Positions 1 through 6,387 of a stretch of DNA of 7,699 nucleotides are shown here, in pieces (position 1 is the first letter of the stretch; the number at the start of each line of letters is the position of its first letter). The translations under genes and the position numbers were made by a program. The notes beneath the pieces were generated by a model. That model did no database searches. It saw only the letters and a program-made list of their open reading frames with translations, and was not told the DNA's origin. The DNA comes from Bacteroidales bacterium (GTDB lineage: Bacteria; Bacteroidota; Bacteroidia; Bacteroidales; GCA-2748055), in assembly GCA_029934875.1 (NCBI GenBank), contig JAOZLK010000192.1, positions 1 to 7,699 of the forward strand. The letters run 5' to 3'.

Positions 1-157
1 TTTCCACAGACCGGCTTGCCATGATTACATCAGCTCCCTTCATTGCAAAGGCTTTTACTGATTCATAGCCAAGTCCGCTGTTCCCGCCTGTTACAACTAT
101 TACTTTTCCCGTCAGATCGGGTATATTATTTAAAGTCCAATTCATTTCTTTCGTCAT
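1..157 (-). CDS. Short-chain dehydrogenase/reductase, N-terminal part (runs off the left edge)
   Basis: Only the first 52 codons are inside the window. They read [19 protein letters not shown] followed by [13 protein letters not shown], which is the opening beta strand and the TGxxxGxG dinucleotide-binding loop (TGGNSGLG) of classical SDR enzymes. The next stretch, [11 protein letters not shown], is the second strand with an Arg that in many members favours NADP(H). The 'NNIPDLTGK' lead-in is common in SDRs loosely annotated as retinol dehydrogenase or WW-domain oxidoreductase-like. The catalytic Ser-Tyr-Lys residues lie outside the window, so activity and substrate cannot be judged. A second in-frame ATG (at 145, giving MNWTLNN) is an equally possible start, as neither has a clear ribosome-binding site. 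The gene is divergent from the URO-D-like gene at 238, with a palindrome between them. Family assignment is firm; the substrate is unknown. Confidence 0.85.
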   Translation of the reverse strand, partial: MTKEMNWTLNNIPDLTGKVIVVTGGNSGLGYESVKAFAMKGADVIMASRSVE

Positions 158-180
158 TGATTAATTATAAGCTTTAGGTT

Positions 181-202
181 ATAACGGAGAATTCTCCTTT
201 AT
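181..202. promoter_or_regulatory. 22-bp near-perfect palindrome, candidate operator
   Basis: The core GGAGAATTCTCC (186-197) is a perfect 12-bp inverted repeat. It extends outward to ATAA/TTAT arms, with ten of eleven base pairs matching; the only mismatch is C185 against T198. It lies in the 80-bp gap between two divergent genes, where a dimeric repressor or activator could control both. No regulator gene is visible nearby, and I found no convincing TTG/TAnnTTTG promoter pair in this gap to place it against. The minus-strand reading AAGGAGA resembles a Shine-Dalgarno site but is about 30 bases from the SDR start, too far to serve. It could be chance or an RNA hairpin in the leader. Confidence 0.35.
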
Positions 203-237
203 GTTCTGAACTATTTCTGCTAGATTGTCAGGGAATT

Positions 238-1290
238 ATGACTGAGATGACTTCAAGAGAACGGGTTCTGGCGGCGCTGGATCACAAGGAAACAGACCGG
301 GTTCCCATTGCCATGGTTTGCGGGGGTATCAATCCACCGGCCATGAAGGATCTGGACGAGTTCCTGCAACGGACCAGGGGAATCGATGCCCGCTGTTACA
401 TAAACTCCTTTCTGGATGTGGCCGAGTTCTGGGTGACAGGCGATTTCAACCAGGATGTGGATATGTGGGGTGTTGCCCGGAAAGAGATCTCATATGGAGT
501 GGGCAGCTATAGTGAAATTATCCATTATCCGCTCAGGGAAATGAATACCCTGCAAGAGATTCGGCAGCATGCCTTCCCCAGGCTTAAGGATATGAATGTG
601 GAGGAGCGGGTGGGGGAGATTAAGTATCTACGTAAGAATAGCGAGCAGGCCATTGTTCTGGCCAATGCCAACCTCTTTGAAACCACATGGTACATGCGAG
701 GGTTCGAACAGGCCTTCGAGGATATGTTGCTCCAACCAGATCTTATTCATTTTATTATGGATCGGGTGACCACCTTTTTCAGCGATTATTTTTACCAGAT
801 CCTGAGTAGATGCAGGGGAGACATCGATATGGTTTTTACCGCCGATGATATTGGGCACCAGGATGGCTTGCTTTTATCGCTGGATATGTGGGAGGAATTC
901 ATCAAGCCCTACCATGTCCGGATCAATGAAATGATCCATAATATGGGGGCCAGGGTCATTTATCATACCGATGGGGCCGTGTCAGAAGCCGTACCGGGGC
1001 TGATAGATATGGGCATTGATGTACTCCAGGCCCTGCAATTCTCTGCGGCGAATATGGATCCGAAGCAGCTGAAAGATAATTACGGAAGGACACTCTGCTT
1101 TGAAGGAGGAATGTGCGTGCAAAAAGTGCTGCCCTTTGGAAGTGTCGAAGAAGTCAGGGAAGAAACCCGAAAGCTGATTTCCATCCTGGGTAAAAACGGG
1201 GGCTACCTCTGCGGGCCTTCCCATTTCATCCAGGCCGGAACCCCTGCGGAAAACATTGCCGCTTTTTTTGATGAGGCAAGGGGTTTTTAA
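238..1290 (+). CDS. Uroporphyrinogen decarboxylase-fold protein, methyltransferase-like (MtaA/CmuA type)
   Basis: A 350-residue protein of the URO-D superfamily. The opening TSRERVLAALDHKETDRVP (residues 5-23) is the signature of the branch containing corrinoid-dependent methyltransferases rather than HemE, and the HemE N-terminal RQAGRY-type motif is missing. In MtaA/MtbA a zinc that activates the thiol acceptor is held by His-x-Cys plus a Cys about 75-80 residues later. Here the matching places appear to be H243-x-D245 and C325 (in GGYLCGPSH), so one Cys ligand is replaced by Asp. A further Cys, C293, sits in GGMCVQ, where relatives I recall have GGIDVQ. The TIM-barrel end, PAENIAAFFDEA, is intact, so the gene is complete. 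An AGGGA at 230-234 is 3 bases from the ATG at 238 and 12 from the ATG at 247; the latter (MTSRERV) is a credible alternative start. No corrinoid-binding protein or reactivase gene is in the window. The role is inferred as methyl transfer or a related reaction; the substrate is unknown. Confidence 0.85.
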   Translation: MTEMTSRERVLAALDHKETDRVPIAMVCGGINPPAMKDLDEFLQRTRGIDARCYINSFLDVAEFWVTGDFNQDVDMWGVARKEISYGVGSYSEIIHYPLREMNTLQEIRQHAFPRLKDMNVEERVGEIKYLRKNSEQAIVLANANLFETTWYMRGFEQAFEDMLLQPDLIHFIMDRVTTFFSDYFYQILSRCRGDIDMVFTADDIGHQDGLLLSLDMWEEFIKPYHVRINEMIHNMGARVIYHTDGAVSEAVPGLIDMGIDVLQALQFSAANMDPKQLKDNYGRTLCFEGGMCVQKVLPFGSVEEVREETRKLISILGKNGGYLCGPSHFIQAGTPAENIAAFFDEARGF

Positions 1291-1300
1291 CTCAAAACCG

Positions 1301-2026
1301 CTAGGGTCCTTTCTTGTAATTCTCATCCTTGAAGAAAAGCTGCCCCTTGGTCATCCAGGAGATTCCGAATGCAAAAAGCGTGATGGACTCCAGCCACATT
1401 ACCGGGTTGAGCTCTTGCAGGGTGGGACGAACATCCGGCAGGAACCACATGTATGCAAGGGTCAGGAAAAGTGAGACGGTCATCGCTCCGCCACAGATGT
1501 AGTAGACCATGTTCCGTTTCTTTTTCTGGCGCCCCATGAAAGCCTTTTCGCCGGTCACCATGTCCATGTGTGTTTTTGGGAAAAGGAAGAGGGAATACAC
1601 AATCAGGACGATGAAGTACATGAGTGCACTCAGGTTGTGCAATTTGCCAAGCAGGGGATTATGTGTGGGTGAAGGGATCAGACAGTTTCCTGCGGGATTG
1701 CTAATGGTGCAGGGCAGGAAGGCCACCCCCAATACAAATAAACAACCCAGGTAGCCGGCCAGGTTGTCTCTCCAGTCGTGTCCCCTGTAGGCGAAAAGGA
1801 AGAATGCTACCGCACAGTTGAATCCGACGAAGATGTCTCTCATGTTGGTGTGGTAATAGGTGCTGATAGAATACTGGACCTCGCGGCAGTTTCCGAACAG
1901 GAAGGTCCCGGCTATGAGGATCAGTGGTAGGCTGATCCCCAGAACCCCGATGCCCCGTCTCATGGTATAGTAGGAGATGATCTCGGGGGGGCGGTCTGTG
2001 TGGTGGCTCCCGTCCGTGTTATTCAT
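1301..2026 (-). CDS. Six-helix membrane protein of unknown function
   Basis: I do not recognise a named family. From the ATG at 2026 the protein has 241 residues. The frame is open to a TTG at 2047, but the ATG is preferred because neither start has a clear ribosome-binding site. Hydrophobic segments lie near residues 25-45, 63-80, 89-106, 130-149, 173-196 and 209-226. A Lys/Arg-rich loop (GRQKKKRN, about 165-172) between helices 4 and 5 is cytoplasmic by the positive-inside rule, which puts the N-terminus inside and the other long loops in the periplasm. Those loops carry C47, C106 and C115 plus several His residues (TYYHTNMRD; SPTHN; GKLHN), suggesting a disulfide or a metal site. Helix 6 has an embedded acidic residue in WLESITLFAFGISW followed by MTKG. 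It converges on the URO-D-like gene with a 10-base gap and is divergent from the methyltransferase at 2139. Confidence 0.8.
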   Translation of the reverse strand: MNNTDGSHHTDRPPEIISYYTMRRGIGVLGISLPLILIAGTFLFGNCREVQYSISTYYHTNMRDIFVGFNCAVAFFLFAYRGHDWRDNLAGYLGCLFVLGVAFLPCTISNPAGNCLIPSPTHNPLLGKLHNLSALMYFIVLIVYSLFLFPKTHMDMVTGEKAFMGRQKKKRNMVYYICGGAMTVSLFLTLAYMWFLPDVRPTLQELNPVMWLESITLFAFGISWMTKGQLFFKDENYKKGP

Positions 2027-2138
2027 GATCAGTTTTTTATCGATCAATTATTTATCAGTCAAATCATGTATGAATATACGGGATTTTCATATTAACTTTA
2101 TAGTATTGGTTCACTTTTGATAATAAGACCAAAACGAA

Positions 2139-2912
2139 ATGAGCTCAGATAATTCATCCATTCACGACTTCGACTTCGATTTGATTTGCGATTATTTCAA
2201 AACCCTTGAAAGACAGGGACCGGGCAGCCCCGAAATTACGCTCAAGGCCTTGAGTTTTATTGAAAACCTGGGCGATGATTCCCGCATTGCGGACCTTGGT
2301 TGCGGGACGGGCGGACAAACCATGGTGCTGGGACAGCATGCAAAGGGAAGCATCACAGGGATGGATCTGTTTCCTGTTTTTATCGACCTCTTTAACGAGA
2401 ATGCGCAGAAACTGGACCTCCATGACAGAGTAAAAGGAATCGTCGGATCCATGGACAGCCTTCCCTTTCAGAAGGAAGAACTGGACCTGATCTGGTCTGA
2501 AGGTGCAATCTATAATATCGGTTTTGAACGGGGACTGAAGGAATGGCGGGACTATTTGAAAACCGGAGGCTATATTGCAGTTTCAGAAGCCTCGTGGTTT
2601 ACCCTGGAACGGCCAGAGGAAATTGATGCCTTCTGGAAGGATGCTTATCCGGGCATCGATACGGTTTCAAATAAGGTCGCACAGGTGGAAAAAGCCGGGT
2701 ACATTCCCATTGCTACATTTATCCTGCCGGAAGAATGCTGGACCGAGCATTTTTATACCCCCCAGGTAGCTGCCGACGAGAACTTCCTGAAAAAGCATGC
2801 CGGGAATAAGGTAGCAGAGGATTTCATAGCCAATCAGAGGCACGAAGCCCAATTGTATCACAAGTACAAAGACTATTATGGCTATGTATTTTATATCGGG
2901 AAGAAGATTTAG
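2139..2912 (+). CDS. Class I SAM-dependent methyltransferase, conserved Bacteroidota family
   Basis: A 257-residue soluble protein with no signal peptide. Motif [13 protein letters not shown] (residues 50-61), is the glycine-rich SAM loop; D76 in GMDLF is the acidic residue at the end of strand 2 that holds the ribose; D106 in GSMDSLPF is in place to contact the adenine; and [18 protein letters not shown] (115-132) is strand 4 with a distinctive extension. The C-terminal half ([29 protein letters not shown]) matches what I recall of a structural-genomics methyltransferase family of about 257 residues in Bacteroides, so the length is normal. The acceptor is unknown, and I recall no established function for that family. 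The start ATG has A-rich sequence before it (CCAAAACGAA) and no Shine-Dalgarno, as is usual for this phylum. The 112-bp gap to the divergent membrane-protein gene should hold both promoters, but I could not place a convincing one. Confidence 0.92.
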   Translation: MSSDNSSIHDFDFDLICDYFKTLERQGPGSPEITLKALSFIENLGDDSRIADLGCGTGGQTMVLGQHAKGSITGMDLFPVFIDLFNENAQKLDLHDRVKGIVGSMDSLPFQKEELDLIWSEGAIYNIGFERGLKEWRDYLKTGGYIAVSEASWFTLERPEEIDAFWKDAYPGIDTVSNKVAQVEKAGYIPIATFILPEECWTEHFYTPQVAADENFLKKHAGNKVAEDFIANQRHEAQLYHKYKDYYGYVFYIGKKI

Positions 2913-2914
2913 CG

Positions 2915-2934
2915 GGCCTATGATTTAATAGGCC
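2915..2934. terminator. Hairpin between convergent genes, possible bidirectional terminator
   Basis: GGCCTAT (2915-2921) pairs perfectly with ATAGGCC (2928-2934) around a 6-base loop. It begins three bases after the methyltransferase stop and ends just before the yaaA stop at 2941, the expected place for a shared terminator. There is no clear run of T on either side, so it is not a textbook intrinsic terminator; it may instead stabilise the 3' ends of the transcripts. Confidence 0.5.
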
Positions 2935-2940
2935 AAAGAT

Positions 2941-3705
2941 TTACCTGCAGAAGATCCATTCCTTTTCGGTGGAGAGATCGTTGTTGAAATAGTAGCCTTC
3001 TTCATCAAATGCCTTGAGGTATTCCGGCTTGTTTATCCTGTTTTGAATAATGAAGCGCAGCATCATTCCCCGGGCTTTCTTGGCATAGATGGTGACATTT
3101 CTGAATCCGCTTCCGTCTGTTTCTTTAAAGACAGGGGTGATAATTTCGTAAGGAAAAGATCCCGGCACGATGGCTTTGAAATATTCATTTGAAGCCAGGT
3201 TGATCAGCACCTTGCTTTCCTGCTGAGCTGTTTCATCTATGATTTTACCAGGGATGATTTCTTTCCAGAATTCATAGAGATTCCTGCCCCCGGGATTTTC
3301 CATTTTGGTACCCATCTCGAGCCTGTAGGGGAGAATCAGATCCAGGGGACGCAAGACTCCGTATAAACCCGACAAAAGGCGAATGTGATCCTGGGCAAAG
3401 AGTAGGTCCTCTTCGCTCAGCGATCGTGCCTGCAGTCCGTTAAAAACCTCGCCGGAGAATGCCAGGAGGGCTTGCTGACCTTCAACTGCTGAATATGACC
3501 TGAGCCATTGGACATACCTTTCAAAATTCAGGCTTGCCAGTTTATCGCTCACCTTCATCAGGGTTTTCAGTCCGGAAAGGGAGTAGTTCCGGAGCTGCTT
3601 TACAAGCACCTCTGCCCGGTCCATGTATTGCGGGTAAGTATGTGTTTCAGTAATCCCGTGAGGGGAAGTATCAATGGTTTTTGCCGGTCCGAGTATGCTA
3701 AGCAT
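2941..3705 (-). CDS. yaaA: Peroxide stress protein YaaA (UPF0246/DUF328)
   Basis: The protein has 254 residues, close to the 258 of Escherichia coli YaaA. The family's conserved blocks occur in order: ILGPAKTID at the N-terminus (4-12), LLAFSGEVFNGLQARSL (80-96), IRLLSGLYGVLRPLDLILPY (108-127), then MGTKMENP, NLYEFWKE (142-149), LINLASNEYFKAIVP (167-181) and AKKARGMMLRFII (208-220). In E. coli, YaaA is induced by OxyR and lowers the intracellular iron available for Fenton chemistry during peroxide stress; DNA binding has also been described for the family. Nothing in the sequence shows how it is regulated here. The start is 22 bases after the stop of the upstream creatininase-family gene, with no room for a strong promoter, so the two are probably co-transcribed. 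The family call is very firm; function is taken from the E. coli protein. Confidence 0.96.
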   Translation of the reverse strand: MLSILGPAKTIDTSPHGITETHTYPQYMDRAEVLVKQLRNYSLSGLKTLMKVSDKLASLNFERYVQWLRSYSAVEGQQALLAFSGEVFNGLQARSLSEEDLLFAQDHIRLLSGLYGVLRPLDLILPYRLEMGTKMENPGGRNLYEFWKEIIPGKIIDETAQQESKVLINLASNEYFKAIVPGSFPYEIITPVFKETDGSGFRNVTIYAKKARGMMLRFIIQNRINKPEYLKAFDEEGYYFNNDLSTEKEWIFCR

Positions 3706-3727
3706 TGGTCGAAATAAGAAACTGCTA

Positions 3728-4627
3728 CTATTGCTCAGTTTTTATTGGGTGTTTGGAGTCCTTGTAAAACTGGTTCTGCAGTTCAATGGTTCGCTGGTCG
3801 GCTTTCACTGATTTTATCATTTCAGCAAGTTGATCGACCTCGTTCTCCAGAATCAGTTTTCCCATTTCAAGACTTCCATAACTCCCGTCGCCGGCATAGT
3901 GATTGGGGTATTGTGCATACCACCAGATTGCAGTATATGCATATGCCAGTGAGTTCAATCTTTCCTGGTTTTTTCCTGATTGCTCCTTGGCCCTGTCAAT
4001 ATGAACCAGATCAGGACTGGCGGCCAGCATCAGGGAAGTTTCTGTCTCACCGGCATGTCCGTCCCAATCTGTTTGCCGCATACTGTTCAGTTGATCCTGG
4101 AATTCTTCAGAGTCCTGCGGTCTGAACAGGTAAACGGCATATTCTTTTTGTTTCTCGAGCTGGATCTGGCAAAAGTAGGGCAGGAGCGAACTGTTGCCAC
4201 CATGTCCGTTGACAAGAATGATCTTTTCAATGCCATTTCTGTGCAGTTCATCGCAGGTTTCCTGTAGAACGGTCAACACAGTCTGGGGGCTGTAAGCAAC
4301 TGTCCCCGGCTGTTGCTTTGCTTCATAAATCTGACCGAAATAGAAAGGTGGAAAGATGAGAGTAAACTCCTTTTCTGCAGCTCGCAGCGCTGTTTCCCTT
4401 ACAGAGATCAGGTCTGTTCCCAAGGGCAGATGAGGTCCGTGTTTTTCAAGGATCCCCAGGGGGATTACGCATGTCCCGGCCGATTTCTCCACCGCCCTTA
4501 TGAAGTCCGGCGCGGTAAGCTCTTCCCATTTCACCGGCAGATTATTCCCGGTGGATTCAGTCTCCTGTGCAATCAAAGCCAGGGGAAGTAGTAGCAGGAT
4601 CCAGATAATTATTCTTTTCATAGCCAT
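3728..4627 (-). CDS. Creatininase-family amidohydrolase, exported
   Basis: From the ATG at 4627 the protein has 299 residues (an ATG six bases downstream, giving MKRIIIWI, is just as likely; the frame extends up to 4648). It begins with a signal peptide: KR, a hydrophobic core IIIWILLLLPLALIA, then probable cleavage before QETES. The creatininase fold follows. E61, H63 and D72 in LEKHGPHLPLGTD match Glu34, His36 and Asp45 of Pseudomonas creatininase with exactly the same spacing. H142 in NGHGGN matches His120, H191 in GHAGETETS matches His178 and E196 matches Glu183. The second metal ligand Glu122 is replaced by Gly (G144), as in other NGHGGN members of the superfamily, so creatinine is unlikely to be the substrate. 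Relatives cleave small cyclic or formyl amides or peptides (for example ArfB, MftE). It follows the PCMT gene by about 100 bases and precedes yaaA by 22. The actual substrate is unknown. Confidence 0.9.
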   Translation of the reverse strand: MAMKRIIIWILLLLPLALIAQETESTGNNLPVKWEELTAPDFIRAVEKSAGTCVIPLGILEKHGPHLPLGTDLISVRETALRAAEKEFTLIFPPFYFGQIYEAKQQPGTVAYSPQTVLTVLQETCDELHRNGIEKIILVNGHGGNSSLLPYFCQIQLEKQKEYAVYLFRPQDSEEFQDQLNSMRQTDWDGHAGETETSLMLAASPDLVHIDRAKEQSGKNQERLNSLAYAYTAIWWYAQYPNHYAGDGSYGSLEMGKLILENEVDQLAEMIKSVKADQRTIELQNQFYKDSKHPIKTEQ

Positions 4628-4728
4628 GTTTTTTTGGGTCAGTCTCATTGTTTCTTTAAATGTACGACTTTGAAAGCAAACAATATGACGCTTCGGTGGT
4701 TGAACTTCGGGAATTTGAAGGCTCTTAA

Positions 4729-5520
4729 TCAGTGTTCTCCTGTCATGGGAACGAAGCGGACCGGATATTGGTTTTCCTGGCTCACTTTTCCATTTTTATT
4801 TTTCTTTAGAAGGACCATGTACTGCGTCTGATACTGACTCCCTACAGGAATGATGATGCGTCCTCCGGGGGCCAGTTGCTCAAGCAGTTTTTCAGGAATA
4901 TTATCGGGTGCACAAGTGACGATCATTCGGTCGAAGGGGGCCTCCTCCGGCCAGCCATCATATCCGTTCCCGACCCTGACCCTGACCTGCTCATATCCCA
5001 ATTCTGCCAGCACAGCAGCAGCCCTTTCTCCCAGGGGAGGAATGATTTCCATGGTAAAAACAGTATTGCAGAGTTCGGCCAGGATCGCAGCCTGGTAACC
5101 ACTGCCGGTACCGATTTCCAGCACCTTATGTGTCGAATCCAGCTCCAGCAGAGCGCTCATGTGCGCGACGATTACCGGTTGAGAAATGGTCTGATTGTAG
5201 CCAATGGGAAGCGGACGGTTTTCATAAGCAAAGGGCCTCATATCTTCAGGAACGAAGGCATGCCTGGGAACCCGGCGCATAGCCTCCAGTACAGCCCTGT
5301 TTTTCACCTGCAGATTAGGATAGTTCTCAATATCCTCTTTTACCATCAACTCACGTTCGCTTACCCTTTCTTCAAAGGCCGGATGTGCTGCCGCGATTGA
5401 GTCAGATAAAATTTGCCGGGACGAGGACAGGCCTGACAGCGGGGCTGTATAAGCCGCTGGAGCAATCAATCCTGAGAAGAAAAGAATTGCAGTAATGCAT
5501 TTAAGTAGCCCCCGCATCAT
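4729..5520 (-). CDS. pcm: Protein-L-isoaspartate O-methyltransferase with N-terminal signal peptide
   Basis: PCMT methylates L-isoaspartyl residues formed by ageing of Asn/Asp, starting their repair. From the ATG at 5520 the protein has 263 residues, against about 208 in E. coli Pcm; the extra part is an N-terminal extension. Residues 1-26 look like a signal peptide (MMRGLLK, hydrophobic ITAILFFSGLIA, then APAAYTA), followed by a linker to about 58. The catalytic domain is typical: YNQTISQPVIVAHMSALLEL (108-127), LEIGTGSGYQ (134-143), ME at 157-158, and GYDGWPEEAPFDRMIV (186-201) ending in GGRIIIPVG. The usual GDG before this last block is GNG (N185). The frame is open to a TTG at 5553, but that codon lies inside the promoter box, so the ATG at 5520 is preferred. 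An internal ATG at 5346 would give a cytosolic protein of about 205 residues, a real alternative. Family firm; export inferred. Confidence 0.92.
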   Translation of the reverse strand: MMRGLLKCITAILFFSGLIAPAAYTAPLSGLSSSRQILSDSIAAAHPAFEERVSERELMVKEDIENYPNLQVKNRAVLEAMRRVPRHAFVPEDMRPFAYENRPLPIGYNQTISQPVIVAHMSALLELDSTHKVLEIGTGSGYQAAILAELCNTVFTMEIIPPLGERAAAVLAELGYEQVRVRVGNGYDGWPEEAPFDRMIVTCAPDNIPEKLLEQLAPGGRIIIPVGSQYQTQYMVLLKKNKNGKVSQENQYPVRFVPMTGEH

Positions 5521-5550
5521 GTGTTTTTGAATTAAGCTGTTATCCTGATG

Positions 5551-5581
5551 CAAAATTACAGAATCGCAGATGCAATGTCAA
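5551..5581 (-). promoter_or_regulatory. Bacteroidota-type promoter for pcm
   Basis: On the minus strand a TTG (-33 element, 5581-5579) is followed by exactly 20 bases and then TAATTTTG (5558-5551), a full match to the TAnnTTTG -7 element of the primary sigma factor in this phylum. Transcription would start near 5545, leaving a leader of about 25 bases before the ATG at 5520. This is the clearest promoter in the window. It suggests that pcm, and probably the two genes after it, form a unit separate from the upstream TIP30-like gene. It also rules against the TTG start at 5553. Confidence 0.6.
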
Positions 5582-5667
5582 GAAACTGAATTTGGACATC
5601 CATTTTTGGATTTTCTACAAGGCACAAGTTGGTGACTTCCGAATTTTTCGAAATGGAGCTCCCTGGT

Positions 5668-6324
5668 TTATGCTAATTCTTGTATTCGATCTGATTCCAA
5701 TATCTTCATATCGGGTAAGGATTTTGCCAGCTTGATCATGGCAGCTGCAATGTGGTCGGCCTTGATGGCCCTGTATTTTTTGAGTCTTCCCACCAGGAGG
5801 GAAGAAGTGAGTTTTAATACCACGGCACCAAAGCTTTCACCAAAACGTTTTTCATTTCGATCTCCTAAAATCAGGGAAGGCCGCAGAATATAGGTATTTG
5901 GGATTTCCTGATCCAGAACAGCCTGTTCCATCTCACCTTTTGTGCGGCTGTAAAATATTTTGCTCTGGGCATTGGCCCCCATGGAAGACATGACCATGAA
6001 AGCAGGGATCTTGTTTTCTTTGGCCAGGGTGGCGGCCTTAAAGGGGATCCCGAAATCGATGGCTCTGTAAACTTCTCTGTCTTTGGTTTTTGCAGAGGTG
6101 GTTCCCACGCAACAATACACTTCATCTGCAGTAAAGTCTTTCTTAAATTCTTCAAGCTGCAGTATATTGCCAAGGAACTCTTCTACTTTGGGGGAGCTGA
6201 TTCCTGAAGCTTTGCGGGAAAACAATTTGATGCTGGTATAGCTTTCATCTGCGATCAGGCGCTTTGCCAGCAAGCTTCCTGTCAGACCGGTTGCTCCCAA
6301 TATGATGGCTGTCTTTTGTTTCAT
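5668..6324 (-). CDS. NAD(P)-binding atypical SDR, TIP30/HTATIP2-like oxidoreductase
   Basis: From the ATG at 6324 the protein has 218 residues and no signal peptide. Residues 5-16 (AIILGATGLTGS region) contain the GxTGxxG nucleotide-binding loop of atypical SDRs. The catalytic triad of classical SDRs is present: the Ser pair in VMSSMGAN (113-114), then Y125 and K129 in FYSRTKGEME. RPSLILGDRNEKRFGE (148-163) and the late block KKYRAIKADHIAAAMIKLA are characteristic of the TIP30-like group. The frame extends upstream to a TTG at 6363 and an ATG at 6351, but the nucleotide-binding strand normally sits within a few residues of the N-terminus, so 6324 is preferred. The substrate is unknown; bacterial members are usually annotated only as NAD(P)H-binding oxidoreductases. 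It lies 63 bases after the phosphoesterase gene on the same strand and may be co-transcribed with it. Confidence 0.88.
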   Translation of the reverse strand: MKQKTAIILGATGLTGSLLAKRLIADESYTSIKLFSRKASGISSPKVEEFLGNILQLEEFKKDFTADEVYCCVGTTSAKTKDREVYRAIDFGIPFKAATLAKENKIPAFMVMSSMGANAQSKIFYSRTKGEMEQAVLDQEIPNTYILRPSLILGDRNEKRFGESFGAVVLKLTSSLLVGRLKKYRAIKADHIAAAMIKLAKSLPDMKILESDRIQELA

Positions 6325-6387
6325 GAAGATCTTGCCTTGCTTGATGAACATATAACCATCCAATGGGGAATTGGTTCTTACTGCTGC

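Noticed and set aside
238..1290. Calling the URO-D-fold gene hemE (haem synthesis)
   Set aside because: The HemE N-terminal RQAGRY-type motif is absent and the N-terminal TSRERVLAALDHKETDRVP signature belongs to the methyltransferase-like branch; no other haem gene is nearby.
1282..1299. GGTTTT/AAAACC inverted repeat at the URO-D-like stop
   Set aside because: The stem is six mostly A-T pairs, overlaps the coding end and has no T-run after it; too weak to call a terminator.
2027..2047. Extended TTG start for the membrane protein
   Set aside because: The ATG at 2026 is a stronger start codon, and the seven extra residues add no recognisable feature.
4691..4710. Repeated CTTCGG after the pcm stop
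   Set aside because: Two copies of six bases, with no further units and no stable pairing; not a meaningful repeat.
3745..5400. Long open frames on the plus strand opposite the creatininase and PCMT genes (for example 4876-5400)
   Set aside because: They are antisense to genes with clear conserved motifs, their translations lack any recognisable domain, and they are rich in residues expected from reverse reading.
5598..5611. ATCCA-TTTT-TGGAT hairpin in the gap before pcm
   Set aside because: Only five pairs, and no gene ends here on the strand where a T-rich tail follows; it lies just upstream of the promoter and looks incidental.
6325..6363. Extended TTG/ATG starts for the TIP30-like oxidoreductase
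   Set aside because: They would put 13 or 9 extra residues before the first nucleotide-binding strand, which normally begins close to the N-terminus.
6360..6374. CCAAT/ATTGG inverted repeat between the phosphoesterase and TIP30-like genes
   Set aside because: Five pairs with a five-base loop and no T-run on either strand; expected by chance at this length.
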